The notes under the pieces were generated by a model. The model made no database searches. It was not told where the DNA came from and saw nothing but the letters and a program-made list of their open reading frames with translations. A stretch of DNA of 16,420 nucleotides from NCBI GenBank assembly GCA_036521995.1, contig DATDGR010000131.1:1-16420 (forward strand), in the 5' to 3' direction. Source of the DNA: Gp13-AA77 sp036521995 (GTDB lineage: Bacteria; Acidobacteriota; Terriglobia; UBA7540). Every line of letters starts with the position of its first letter. Positions within the stretch are counted from its first letter, which is position 1. A program made the translations under genes and the position numbers. Below, one piece after another: positions 1-7,700 of the stretch.

Positions 1-1271
1 TGCGGTTCACCGCGCTCCTGCACCATATCTACAGCCTGGACACGCTCCTGACGGCCTACTTCAGTTTGAAGAGGGAAGCCGCGCCGGGTGTGGACGGGGA
101 GACGTGGCGGCACTACGGCGAGACCCTGGAAGACAATCTCCGGGACCTCTCCGAGCGCCTGAAGCGAGGAGCGTACCGGGCCAAGCCGGTGCGAAGGGTG
201 TACATTCCCAAGGCCGACGGGCGGCAAAGGCCGCTCGGTGTCACGGCGCTGGAAGATAAGATCGCCCAGCGTGCGACGGTCGAGGTGTTGAACGCCATCT
301 CCGAAACGGACTTTCTCGGTTTCTCGTATGGATTCCGGCCGGGGCGCAGCCCGCATCATGCGCTGGATGCGCTCTACACGGGGTTGCTGACGAGAAAGGT
401 GAACTGGGTGCTCGACCTTGACATCAAAGGCTTTTTCGATGGGATCTCCCACGAATGGCTGGTGAAGTTCGTCGAGCATCGGATTGCGGACCGGCGCGTC
501 GTGCGGCTCATCCAGAAATGGCTGAGAGCCGGCGTGCTGGAGGATGGGAAACACTTGCGAGTGGAGGAAGGAACGCCGCAAGGTGGCAGTGCTTCGCCGC
601 TGCTGGCGAACATCTACCTCCACTATGTCTTCGACCTGTGGGTCCAGGCATGGCGACGGAAGCGGGCGCACGGCGATGTGATCGTGGTGCGATTCGCCGA
701 CGACATCGTGCTGGGATTTCAGGTGAAGTCGGATGCCGAGCAGTTCTGGGCGGAACTGACGGAGCGGTTTCGGAAGTTCGCGCTCGAACTGCATCCTGAC
801 AAGACGCGCCTTCTGGAGTTCGGGCCGCTGGCGGCCGGGAACCGGAAGCGACGCGGAGAAGGGAAGCCGGAGACGTTCAACTTCCTCGGCTTCACGCATA
901 TCTGCGGGAAGAAGAGGAGCAACGGAATGTTTACGGTACTGCGGCAGACGATGCGCAAGCGGTTGCAGGCCAAGCTGAATGCGGTGAAAGCCGAACTTCG
1001 GCGACGCTTGCACTATCCCATCCCGGATTTGGGGCAATGGCTGCGCTCGGTGGTGAGTGGGCACTTCCGCTATTACGGCGTGCCCATGAACGCTCCGGCG
1101 CTGCACATCTTCCGGTTCCAGACCGGCAGGCTCTGGCATCGCGCGCTGTCGCGGCGCAGTCAGAACGGTCGCGTTCCCTGGGACCGGATGCGGCGGTTGA
1201 TTAACCGCTGGCTTCCCTTTGTTCGCATCCACCATGCTTATCCTCTGCGCCGCCTGGGCGTCGTCACCTAA
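1..1271 (+). CDS. ltrA: Group II intron reverse transcriptase/maturase, 5'-truncated by the window edge
   Basis: This is the intron-encoded protein that reverse-transcribes intron RNA and helps it fold and splice. The frame is open from base 3 with no stop, so the gene starts off the left edge; the TTG at 66 is internal and the residues before it (RFTALLHH...) fit the family. Visible length is 422 residues. Numbering from the TTG codon, the RT blocks appear in order: PKADGRQRPLG near 48-58, the first catalytic Asp in LDIKGFFD (D119), TPQGGSASPLLANIYL near 170-185, and the catalytic FADD at 210-213 (FADD in place of the commoner YADD). The maturase (X/thumb) part follows, with LGFTHICG and GHFRYYGVP. 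The protein stops after RRLGVVT, with no C-terminal HNH endonuclease. The reading frame is intact and sits six bases ahead of domain V, the normal layout for the 3' end of such an intron. Confidence 0.95.
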   Translation, partial: RFTALLHHIYSLDTLLTAYFSLKREAAPGVDGETWRHYGETLEDNLRDLSERLKRGAYRAKPVRRVYIPKADGRQRPLGVTALEDKIAQRATVEVLNAISETDFLGFSYGFRPGRSPHHALDALYTGLLTRKVNWVLDLDIKGFFDGISHEWLVKFVEHRIADRRVVRLIQKWLRAGVLEDGKHLRVEEGTPQGGSASPLLANIYLHYVFDLWVQAWRRKRAHGDVIVVRFADDIVLGFQVKSDAEQFWAELTERFRKFALELHPDKTRLLEFGPLAAGNRKRRGEGKPETFNFLGFTHICGKKRSNGMFTVLRQTMRKRLQAKLNAVKAELRRRLHYPIPDLGQWLRSVVSGHFRYYGVPMNAPALHIFRFQTGRLWHRALSRRSQNGRVPWDRMRRLINRWLPFVRIHHAYPLRRLGVVT

Positions 1272-1276
1272 GGCAA

Positions 1277-1343
1277 GAGCCGGATGCGGGAAACCCGCTC
1301 GTCCGGATCCGTGGAGGGGGTTATGGGCAACCATGATCCCTAC
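1277..1343 (+). ncRNA. Group II intron domains V and VI (3' end of the intron)
   Basis: Bases 1277-1309 form the 33-nt domain V hairpin. The AGC triad is at 1278-1280, the lower stem pairs GAGCCGGA with TCCGGATC (one G-A mismatch), there is a two-base bulge near 1299-1301, and the upper stem GCGG/CCGC is capped by GAAA(C). Domain VI follows at about 1316-1340: ATGG (1323-1326) pairs with CCAT (1331-1334) around a GCAA tetraloop, with GGGG/TCCC below. A1336 is the likely bulged branch-point adenosine. It lies 7 nt before C1343, so the 3' splice site is predicted after CCCTAC at 1343, giving the usual terminal AY. The intron boundary is inferred from structure; the pairing is seen directly. Confidence 0.8.
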
Positions 1344-1518
1344 TCCGACTCTTTTCTGAAAATCGTTAATCGCCTCGTCTATCTGACAAAGTTCCTCGAA
1401 ACGAGTGAAAGCCCTTGAAATGTTGTTTGCGTCCTTTTTGGACTTCTCCCATCTTTACGAATTACATCTCCTGAACGCGGGAACTGGGCTTTGGGGAGAG
1501 AAAAAGAGAATCCGGGGA

Positions 1519-1566
1519 GGCCCCGGAGCCAGATAAAGCTTGATTCAAGCCACTGGCTCCGGGGCC
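1519..1566. repeat. 14-bp perfect inverted repeat with a nested stem
   Basis: GGCCCCGGAGCCAG (1519-1532) is exactly complementary to CTGGCTCCGGGGCC (1553-1566). The 20-base interior contains a second small stem, GCTTG (1538-1542) with CAAGC (1546-1550) around ATT. The whole element therefore folds as one long hairpin with an asymmetric internal loop (5 and 2 bases). It is not followed by a T-run on the + strand, so it is not a typical intrinsic terminator. It could be a REP-like or miniature element, an RNA stabiliser, or a factor-dependent termination site. The pairing is certain; the role is unknown. Confidence 0.75.
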
Positions 1567-1974
1567 GTTCCCCGGCTCCTTCGCGGAGGGGGGACCGCGG
1601 CACCCTCATAAGCGCTGTAAGGCACTTTGAAGGCGCACCGCCCGGACTGCAAACGGGACGCCAAAACAGACCAGCCCGTAAGCTGTTTGGCCTCAGTTCA
1701 GTCGAGGATCACGGGATCATCGACCGTGTAAAAGTTGCGCTGATGAGTCGTTGGCTATGCAGATTTTTCATGGGTCGGCGTCCTCTTCTTTGTCTAGACT
1801 GGAGTTGGTTGTGGCCGCGGTCGGAAGGTTCGGGTTCGAACTGAATTGCCAAAGCTCCCCTCGACTTCCAGGACAGGACTCCAGGACTTGCGCCGCGCTC
1901 CGTTTACAGATTCTTGACAATTCATTGACACCGCCGTGACACGCACAGGGGGCGTAGAGCCTATCATTTGTACC

Positions 1975-2076
1975 TCGGGGTTGAACCTGCGGAAGAAGTT
2001 AACTTCGGCGGGCAGCCTTCGCCGGTTTCACCTTTGCTCAGCCCCGGCGGAAACCCCGTTACAAAGGAGCGTGTTT
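1975..2076 (+). promoter_or_regulatory. Structured 5' leader of the exported propeller gene
   Basis: The leader before the ATG at 2077 contains several pairings. CGGGGTT (1976-1982) can close against AACCCCG (2052-2058). Inside lie a 12-bp palindrome GAAGTTAACTTC (1995-2006) and a stem CGGCG (2006-2010) / CGCCG (2020-2024). A good Shine-Dalgarno, AAAGGAG (2063-2069), follows the closing stem by four bases, so the fold could affect ribosome access. It matches no riboswitch class I recognise. A regulatory role is inference from foldability alone. Confidence 0.3.
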
Positions 2077-3192
2077 ATGACCCAACGTCGAGTTCATTCC
2101 CTGTCGGTCCGTGTGCTGTGCGCGCTTTCGATAGCCCTGGCGGGCATTCTGCTAACCGCAAGTCTAGGAGACTTTGCATCCGCTGCACAGCCCGCTGCGA
2201 TCTCTGTGGTCGCCTCCACGGTTCCGGCGAACGGTGACGTGAATCCTTACGGCGTCGCTGTCGTTCCCACCACCATCGGAAACCTGAAGCAAGGTGACAT
2301 CCTGGTAAGCAACTTCAACAACAGCCAGAATCAACAAGGAACCGGTACCACCATCGTGGACATCACTCCCAGTGGATCCACGAGTGTTTTCGCCACCATT
2401 AATGCTCAAGGCCTGCCGGGCCCGTGTCCTGGGGGCGTCGGCCTCACCACGGCGCTCGCCGTGCTAAAGACCGGCTGGGTGATTGTGGGCAGTCTGCCTA
2501 CCACAGATGGTTCTTCTGACACCGCACAAGCTGGATGCCTGCTCGTCCTCTCGAGCGCGGGCCAGGTGGTGGAGACCTTTTACGGATCGCTGATCAACGG
2601 GCCTTGGGACATGACCGCGTTCGACCAAGGCAGCCAGGCGACGCTGTTCTACACCAACGTGCTCAATGGCACGGTTGCTGCCGCCGGGAACGTGGTCAAT
2701 GAAGGGACGGTGGTGCGAATGGTGCTTAACGTCTCGCGGACCTCGATGCCGGCCATTCAGTCGATGACCGTCGTGGGCTCAGGCTTCCCCGAGCGCACGG
2801 ACCCGGCGGCGCTGGTCATCGGACCGACGGGTGTCGGCCTGAGCGGCAACACCCTTTACGTCGCTGACAGCCTGTCGAATCGCATTGCCTCCCTTTCAAA
2901 CGCGCTCACCCGGACCACCTCAGCCGGAACCGGAACCACCGTCACCTCCGGAGGAAGTCTCAACGATCCTCTCGGTCTGGCAATCGCAAGCAACGGCAAT
3001 ATCCTGACCGTGAACGGCAACGACGGCTTCCTGGTTGTGACCAGGCCTGCAGGCTCTCAGGTCGGAAAAACCCTGCTTGACAACAATGGTTCTCCGCCGG
3101 GAAACGGGGCTCTGTTCGGCCTGGCAGTTACGGGTCCGTCGAGCCTCTATTATGTCGACGACGCAACGAACACGCTAAACCTTACCCACTAA
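2077..3192 (+). CDS. Exported NHL/SMP-30-like beta-propeller protein of unknown function
   Basis: The protein has 371 residues. The ATG at 2077 is chosen because AAAGGAG lies 7 bases upstream and the signal peptide then starts at residue 1; the frame stays open upstream to 1936 but that extension looks like leader sequence. Residues 1-37 form a Sec signal peptide (basic MTQRR, hydrophobic core to about residue 29, likely cleavage after ASA near 37). The mature part is made of repeated ~45-55-residue units with motifs such as NPYGVAVVP...GDILVSNF, TGVGLSGNTLYVADSLSNR, DPLGLAIASNGNILTV and LFGLAVTGPSSLYYVDD. This 'place-name then read-out' pattern is typical of NHL/SMP-30-type propeller blades, about six here. 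No catalytic residues can be assigned. It is likely periplasmic or secreted and binds something rather than being a known enzyme. It appears monocistronic, with a hairpin just after the stop. Confidence 0.85.
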   Translation: MTQRRVHSLSVRVLCALSIALAGILLTASLGDFASAAQPAAISVVASTVPANGDVNPYGVAVVPTTIGNLKQGDILVSNFNNSQNQQGTGTTIVDITPSGSTSVFATINAQGLPGPCPGGVGLTTALAVLKTGWVIVGSLPTTDGSSDTAQAGCLLVLSSAGQVVETFYGSLINGPWDMTAFDQGSQATLFYTNVLNGTVAAAGNVVNEGTVVRMVLNVSRTSMPAIQSMTVVGSGFPERTDPAALVIGPTGVGLSGNTLYVADSLSNRIASLSNALTRTTSAGTGTTVTSGGSLNDPLGLAIASNGNILTVNGNDGFLVVTRPAGSQVGKTLLDNNGSPPGNGALFGLAVTGPSSLYYVDDATNTLNLTH

Positions 3193-3202
3193 ATGTCTGA
3201 AC

Positions 3203-3240
3203 GGCTGGGAGTCCGCCTCGCGGTAGGCGGAGTCCCAGCC
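3203..3240 (+). terminator. Terminator-like hairpin after the exported propeller gene
   Basis: GGCTGGGAGTCCGCCT (3203-3218) pairs with AGGCGGAGTCCCAGCC (3225-3240) around a 6-base loop. The stem is 16 bp with a single mismatch and begins 10 bases after the stop codon. No T-run follows, so it may terminate weakly or with Rho, or protect the mRNA 3' end. It separates this gene from ackA. Confidence 0.65.
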
Positions 3241-3358
3241 CGTACCAAGCCGCTCTTCAGCTCTCCCTGTCGCCCGCCGCATCAGTTACAATGCTGAGGT
3301 CAGACTCATTCTCGAGGGCGCGCGCGGGCCCCGACCGGGCAAAGACAGGTGAGGCTGC

Positions 3359-4591
3359 ATGAAAATCCTGGTCATCAATTGCGGCAGCTCGTCCCTCAAG
3401 TTTCAGTTGATCGAGACCAGCCTGGAGCAGACTGCCGCCAACGCCGATCGTCTGCTGGCCAAGGGTGAAGTGGAGCGGATCGGCAGCACCGAGGCGCTGG
3501 TCTCCTACGAGGTCCCGGGCAGCGAAAGCACGCGCGAAGGCGTGGCGGTTCGCGATCACACCGAGGCTATTCAGGCCGCCCTCGGCTGCCTGACGGGCTC
3601 TGGCAGTCTGGTCAAGAGCCTGGGCGAGATCGAAGGCGTAGGGCACCGGGTGGTGCATGGCGGCGAACGTCTAGTGTCTTCTGTTCTAATCGACCATGAG
3701 GTGGTGCGGGAGATTGAGCGCTGTATCGACCTGGCCCCGCTCCACAATCCCAATAACCTGAAAGGATACCGGGCTACCCGCCGGCTGCTGCCTGAGGCTA
3801 AACAAGTGGCTGTGTTCGACACCTCCTTCCATCACGCCATGCCGCCGCGCGCCTTTCATTATGGCGTTCCCTACCTGCACTACACGCGGGACCGGGTGCG
3901 CCGCTACGGCTTCCACGGCACGTCGCACCGCTATCTCAACTACCGATTTGCCCGCCTGCATGGACACGATCGCAGCCACTACAAGGTGATCACCTGCCAC
4001 CTCGGCAACGGCTCCTCGATGTGCGCCATCGACCACGGCCGCTCGATTGACACTTCCATGGGCCTGACGCCGCTCGAAGGTCTGCTGATGGGCACTCGAC
4101 CGGGCGACGTGGACCCGGGCGTTCTCACCTACCTGCTCGGGCGCGAAGGCACCAGCCTTCACGATCTCGAAACCGAGCTCAACCGCCACAGCGGGCTCTA
4201 CGGAATCTCGGGAATTTCGGGCGATATGAGGGACCTGCTGAAGGCCCGTGAAGGTGGCAACGAGCGCGCAGCGCTGGCCGTCGACATATTCTGTTACCGG
4301 GTGAAGAAGTACCTGGGGGCGTATCTGGCGACGCTGAATGGCGCCGACGGGATCGTCTTCGGCGGCGGCATCGGGGAGAACTCGCCCGAGATCCGCGCCC
4401 AGATCTGTGAATCGCTGGAAGTGTTCGGTATCCGGCTTGACCTCGAAGCCAACGCCGCCGCCATCGGCCAGGACAAGATGATCAGCCCGCCCGGCATTTC
4501 TCCGGAAATTTGGGTGATCCCGACCAACGAAGAGCTGCTGATCGCGCGCGACACGTTGCGCTGCATCCTGGGGATTCCTCACCCGGTTTGA
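3359..4591 (+). CDS. ackA: Acetate kinase
   Basis: AckA (410 residues, normal family length ~400) interconverts acetate + ATP and acetyl phosphate + ADP in the cytoplasm. All key sites known from the Methanosarcina enzyme are visible: N7 in VINCGSSSLK, R97 in GHRVVHGG, D154 in FDTSFH, H186 in YGFHGTSH, the adenosine/phosphate loop HLGNGSS (214-220), R247 in MGTRPGDVDPG, FGGGIGEN (334-341) and E391 in TNEE. The ATG at 3359 is preceded by AGGTGAGG (3347-3354), four bases away. A TACAAT at 3287-3292 could be a -10 box, but no good -35 was found. The usual partners, phosphotransacetylase (pta) or phosphoketolase, are not adjacent: the next gene downstream is an exported propeller protein 160 bp away, so ackA is probably transcribed alone. 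Butyrate or propionate kinase activity cannot be excluded from sequence, but overall similarity favours acetate kinase. Confidence 0.97.
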   Translation: MKILVINCGSSSLKFQLIETSLEQTAANADRLLAKGEVERIGSTEALVSYEVPGSESTREGVAVRDHTEAIQAALGCLTGSGSLVKSLGEIEGVGHRVVHGGERLVSSVLIDHEVVREIERCIDLAPLHNPNNLKGYRATRRLLPEAKQVAVFDTSFHHAMPPRAFHYGVPYLHYTRDRVRRYGFHGTSHRYLNYRFARLHGHDRSHYKVITCHLGNGSSMCAIDHGRSIDTSMGLTPLEGLLMGTRPGDVDPGVLTYLLGREGTSLHDLETELNRHSGLYGISGISGDMRDLLKAREGGNERAALAVDIFCYRVKKYLGAYLATLNGADGIVFGGGIGENSPEIRAQICESLEVFGIRLDLEANAAAIGQDKMISPPGISPEIWVIPTNEELLIARDTLRCILGIPHPV

Positions 4592-4751
4592 TCGGTTACC
4601 CGGCACGCACCGCCCACGGGCCCTGCTCTCCCCATCAATTCCATTTCTCTTTCAGCCCCATTGGTGATAAATAATCCTCTCTTCAAACCGGGTCCGGCTA
4701 ATTGCCTTGGCGGCGGGCTGATCCGGCAGATTTCATAACAGGAGCCATGTG

Positions 4752-7700
4752 ATGAAAAAGACCTGCCTGTCATACGCTGTGCTGGCCACAATGGCAATTC
4801 TGATCTTGGCCGCTTTACTTCCGGTGCTTCGAGCACAAGTGGTCACGGAGGAATCGGACTCCTCGAATACAGACATCCTCAAGAATCTCAAGTTCAGAAA
4901 CCTCGGGCCGGCCGCTGCCGGGGGCCGCGTAGCGGCAGTGGCCGGCGTCCCGGACAATCCCAGCATTTACTATGTAGGGGCAGCGGCGGGCGGCGTCTTC
5001 AAGAGCACGGATGGCGGCAGCAGCTGGAAGGCGGTCTTTGAGCACGAGAGCACAGCCTCCATCGGCGACCTCGCTCTGGCGCCTTCGAACCCGAACTTCA
5101 TCTGGGTGGGCACGGGCGAGGCCAACGTCCGGAACGACGTTATCGACGGGGCCGGAGTGTATTTCTCTCCCGACGCGGGGCAATCCTGGAAGTTCATGGG
5201 GCTCGGCGAGGCGGGTCAGATCTCGCGCGTGATCGTGGACCCGGCGGATTCGAACGTGGTCTTTGTGGGCGCCCTCGGTCACGCCTGGGCTCCCAACAGC
5301 GAACGCGGCGTCTTCCGCACCACGGACGGAGGCAAGACCTGGAAGAAGGTGTTGTTCGTGGACGACACCACCGGCGTGGCGGATCTCGCCATGGAACCCG
5401 GTAACCCCAAGGTTCTCTACGCTGCCCTGTGGCACTTTCGCCGCTACCCTTGGATGCTGGAGGACGGCGGCGACTCGAGCGGGCTTTACCGCTCGACGGA
5501 TGGCGGCGACACCTGGAAGAAACTCACCGAAGGGATGCCGCCGGGACCGCTCGGCCGCATCGCCGTGGCCGTCGCACCCAGCAACCCGAGCCACGTCTAC
5601 GCGCTGATCGCCGCCAAGCGGGGCATGCTGTGGCAATCGACGGACCGGGGCGACCACTGGACTCAGGTGAGCGACAATCACGCGCTCGATGTGCGGCCTT
5701 TCTATTTCTCGCGCCTGGCCGTGTCGCCCGTCGATGAGAACAAGGTCTACTTTCTTTCATTCAATGTGATGGAGTCCGACGATGGCGGCAAGACGGCGCA
5801 CATTGCCGCGCGCGGTGTCCACTCGGATCATCACGCCATCTGGATTGATCCCAAAAACCCCAATCGCATTCTTGAAGGTGGCGACGGCGGAGCTTTCCTT
5901 TCGCTGGATGGCGCCAAATCGTGGCGATTCCTGGACGGTCTGCCCATCGAGCAGTTCTATATGGTGGCGGCGGACTCGGCCGTGCCGTACACGCTCTGCG
6001 GCGGCCTGCAGGATAACAACGCGTGGTGTGGTCCTTCCACCAATCTGGGCCGCCGGAGCGGCGTCGCCAACGCCGACTGGTACACCGTAGCGGGCGGCGA
6101 CGGCGAATACGCTGTTCCGGCCCCGAGCGACCTCAACATTGTTTATGTCGACTCTCAGAACGGGTCCGTGCGACGCCTCGACAAACGCACCCACCTGTCA
6201 CACTTCGTGCGCCCGTACCTCGAGGGCGTGGAGGAGATGAAACCCTCCGATCTCAAGTATCGCTTCAACTGGACAAGCCCGATCGCGGTCTCGGAGACGA
6301 ACGCCAACGAGGTCTATCTCGGCGGCAATGTGCTTTTCAAGTCCACCGACGGCGGGCGCAACTGGACGCCGATCAGCGGCGATCTCAGTCGCAACGACAA
6401 AAGCAAGCAGGAAGTGTCCGGAGAGCCGGTCGAGCACGACATCAGCGGCGCCGAAACCTATGGCACGATCCTGTGCATCACCATCGCCCCCACAGACCCG
6501 AACGTGATCTGGGTCGGCACGGACGACGGTCTGGTTCAGGTGACGCGCGACGGCGGAAAATCCTGGACGAACACCACCGCCCAGATTCCAGGCGCTCCGG
6601 AGTGGGCGCGGGTCTATCAGGTGGGCGTCTCGCCCTTCGACGCCGGTGCGGCCTTTGTCGCCTTTGACGGCCACGAGCTCGCTGACCGGCACGCCTACGT
6701 TTATAAGACCGCAAACTACGGTCAGTCCTGGCAGAAGATATCGACCGGGCTGCCGGACACGCCCGCCGAGGTGGTGCGCGAAGACCCTAACCGGCAAGGT
6801 CTGCTTGTGCTCGGCAACGACACGGGCTTGTTTTACTCACCGGATGCCGGCGAGCATTGGAAACCGCTTAAGGCCAACTTTCCCACCGCGCCTGTCTGGG
6901 ATCTGAAATTCGTCAAGGACGGCCACGACCTCGTGGTGGCCACGCATGGGCGCGGGATCTTCGTGTTAGACGATATTCGACCGGTCGAGGAGCTGACAGC
7001 GGAGGCGGAGTCCGGTGACTTCCACCTCTTCACCCCGGCGCCCGGCACGCTGTTCCATCGCTGGCAGATCGGACCGGCGGTTGGCTACAGCGCTCCGGAT
7101 GCGCCCGACGGCGTCGTGGTCGACTATTCCCTGAAGTCGAAGATCGAGGCCACTCCCGAGCAGAAGAAGGCGCGCGAAACCCCCGTCAAGATCGTCATTA
7201 CGGACAGTCACGGCCAGCCCGTGAACACCGTTTATGGCCCGTCTCTCGCCGGAGTGAACCGTTACGTCTGGAACCTGCACTATGAGCCAGCGCGCCGGAT
7301 TCAGTCCGAGACGCCGCCCGAAGAGGCGCAGGGTGAAGCTGAGGAACCGTTCGGCGGCAATCAAGGCCCGTGGGTGCTGCCCGGGCGCTATCACGTGGCC
7401 GTCACGGTCAAGGGGCAAACACAGCAGGCTGACATTACGGTCCGTCCCGACCCCAACCTGCAAATCGACCCCGCCGATTTCCGCGCCCAGGCCGAGGCCG
7501 CACTCCAGATGCGTAGCCAGGTGGACGCCCTCAACGAAATGATCAACCGCATCGATGGGCTAGATCACGAGATCACGGCCTTCCAGAACACCGTGCAAGC
7601 CGACAAAGACCTTCAGGGCAAGTACAGCTCGCTCCTCTCGCAGGCTCGCAGTCTCGATGAAAAACTGAAGGCGCTCAAGGCGAAAGTCTATAGTCCCACG

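Larger units (their letters stand above)
1344..2076. other. Non-coding stretch between the intron and the exported propeller gene
   Basis: About 730 bases contain no convincing gene. Short open frames (for example 1491-1844 + and 1379-1609 -) have no recognisable domain, low-complexity basic composition and no good ribosome binding site. The segment holds the long inverted repeat at 1519-1566. Near its right end are two direct copies of TTGACA (1914-1919 and 1925-1930); neither has a good -10 box 16-18 bases downstream, although TATCAT lies at 1962-1967. The last ~115 bases form a foldable leader, listed separately. Nothing in the 3' exon just after 1343 looks like a gene interrupted by the intron. 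Confidence 0.6.

Noticed and set aside
1491..1844. A 117-codon open frame in the non-coding stretch after the intron
   Set aside because: It runs through the inverted repeat at 1519-1566, has no ribosome binding site and gives an Arg/Pro/Ser-rich product without a domain.
1936..2000. Possible cyclic-di-GMP-I-like riboswitch, suggested by ACGCACAGGG at 1941
   Set aside because: Only the short CACGCACAGGG-like piece matches. The conserved GAAA receptor and downstream GGGACGCAAAGCC-type segment are absent.
3686..4606. A 306-codon open frame antisense to ackA
   Set aside because: It mirrors the ackA coding frame, has no recognisable motif, and ackA is unambiguous. Long antisense frames are expected in GC-rich genes.
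4661..4690. AT-rich patch (GATAAATAAT) as promoter of the Asp-box propeller gene
   Set aside because: It is -10-like, but no acceptable -35 was found 16-18 bases upstream, so it was not listed as a promoter.
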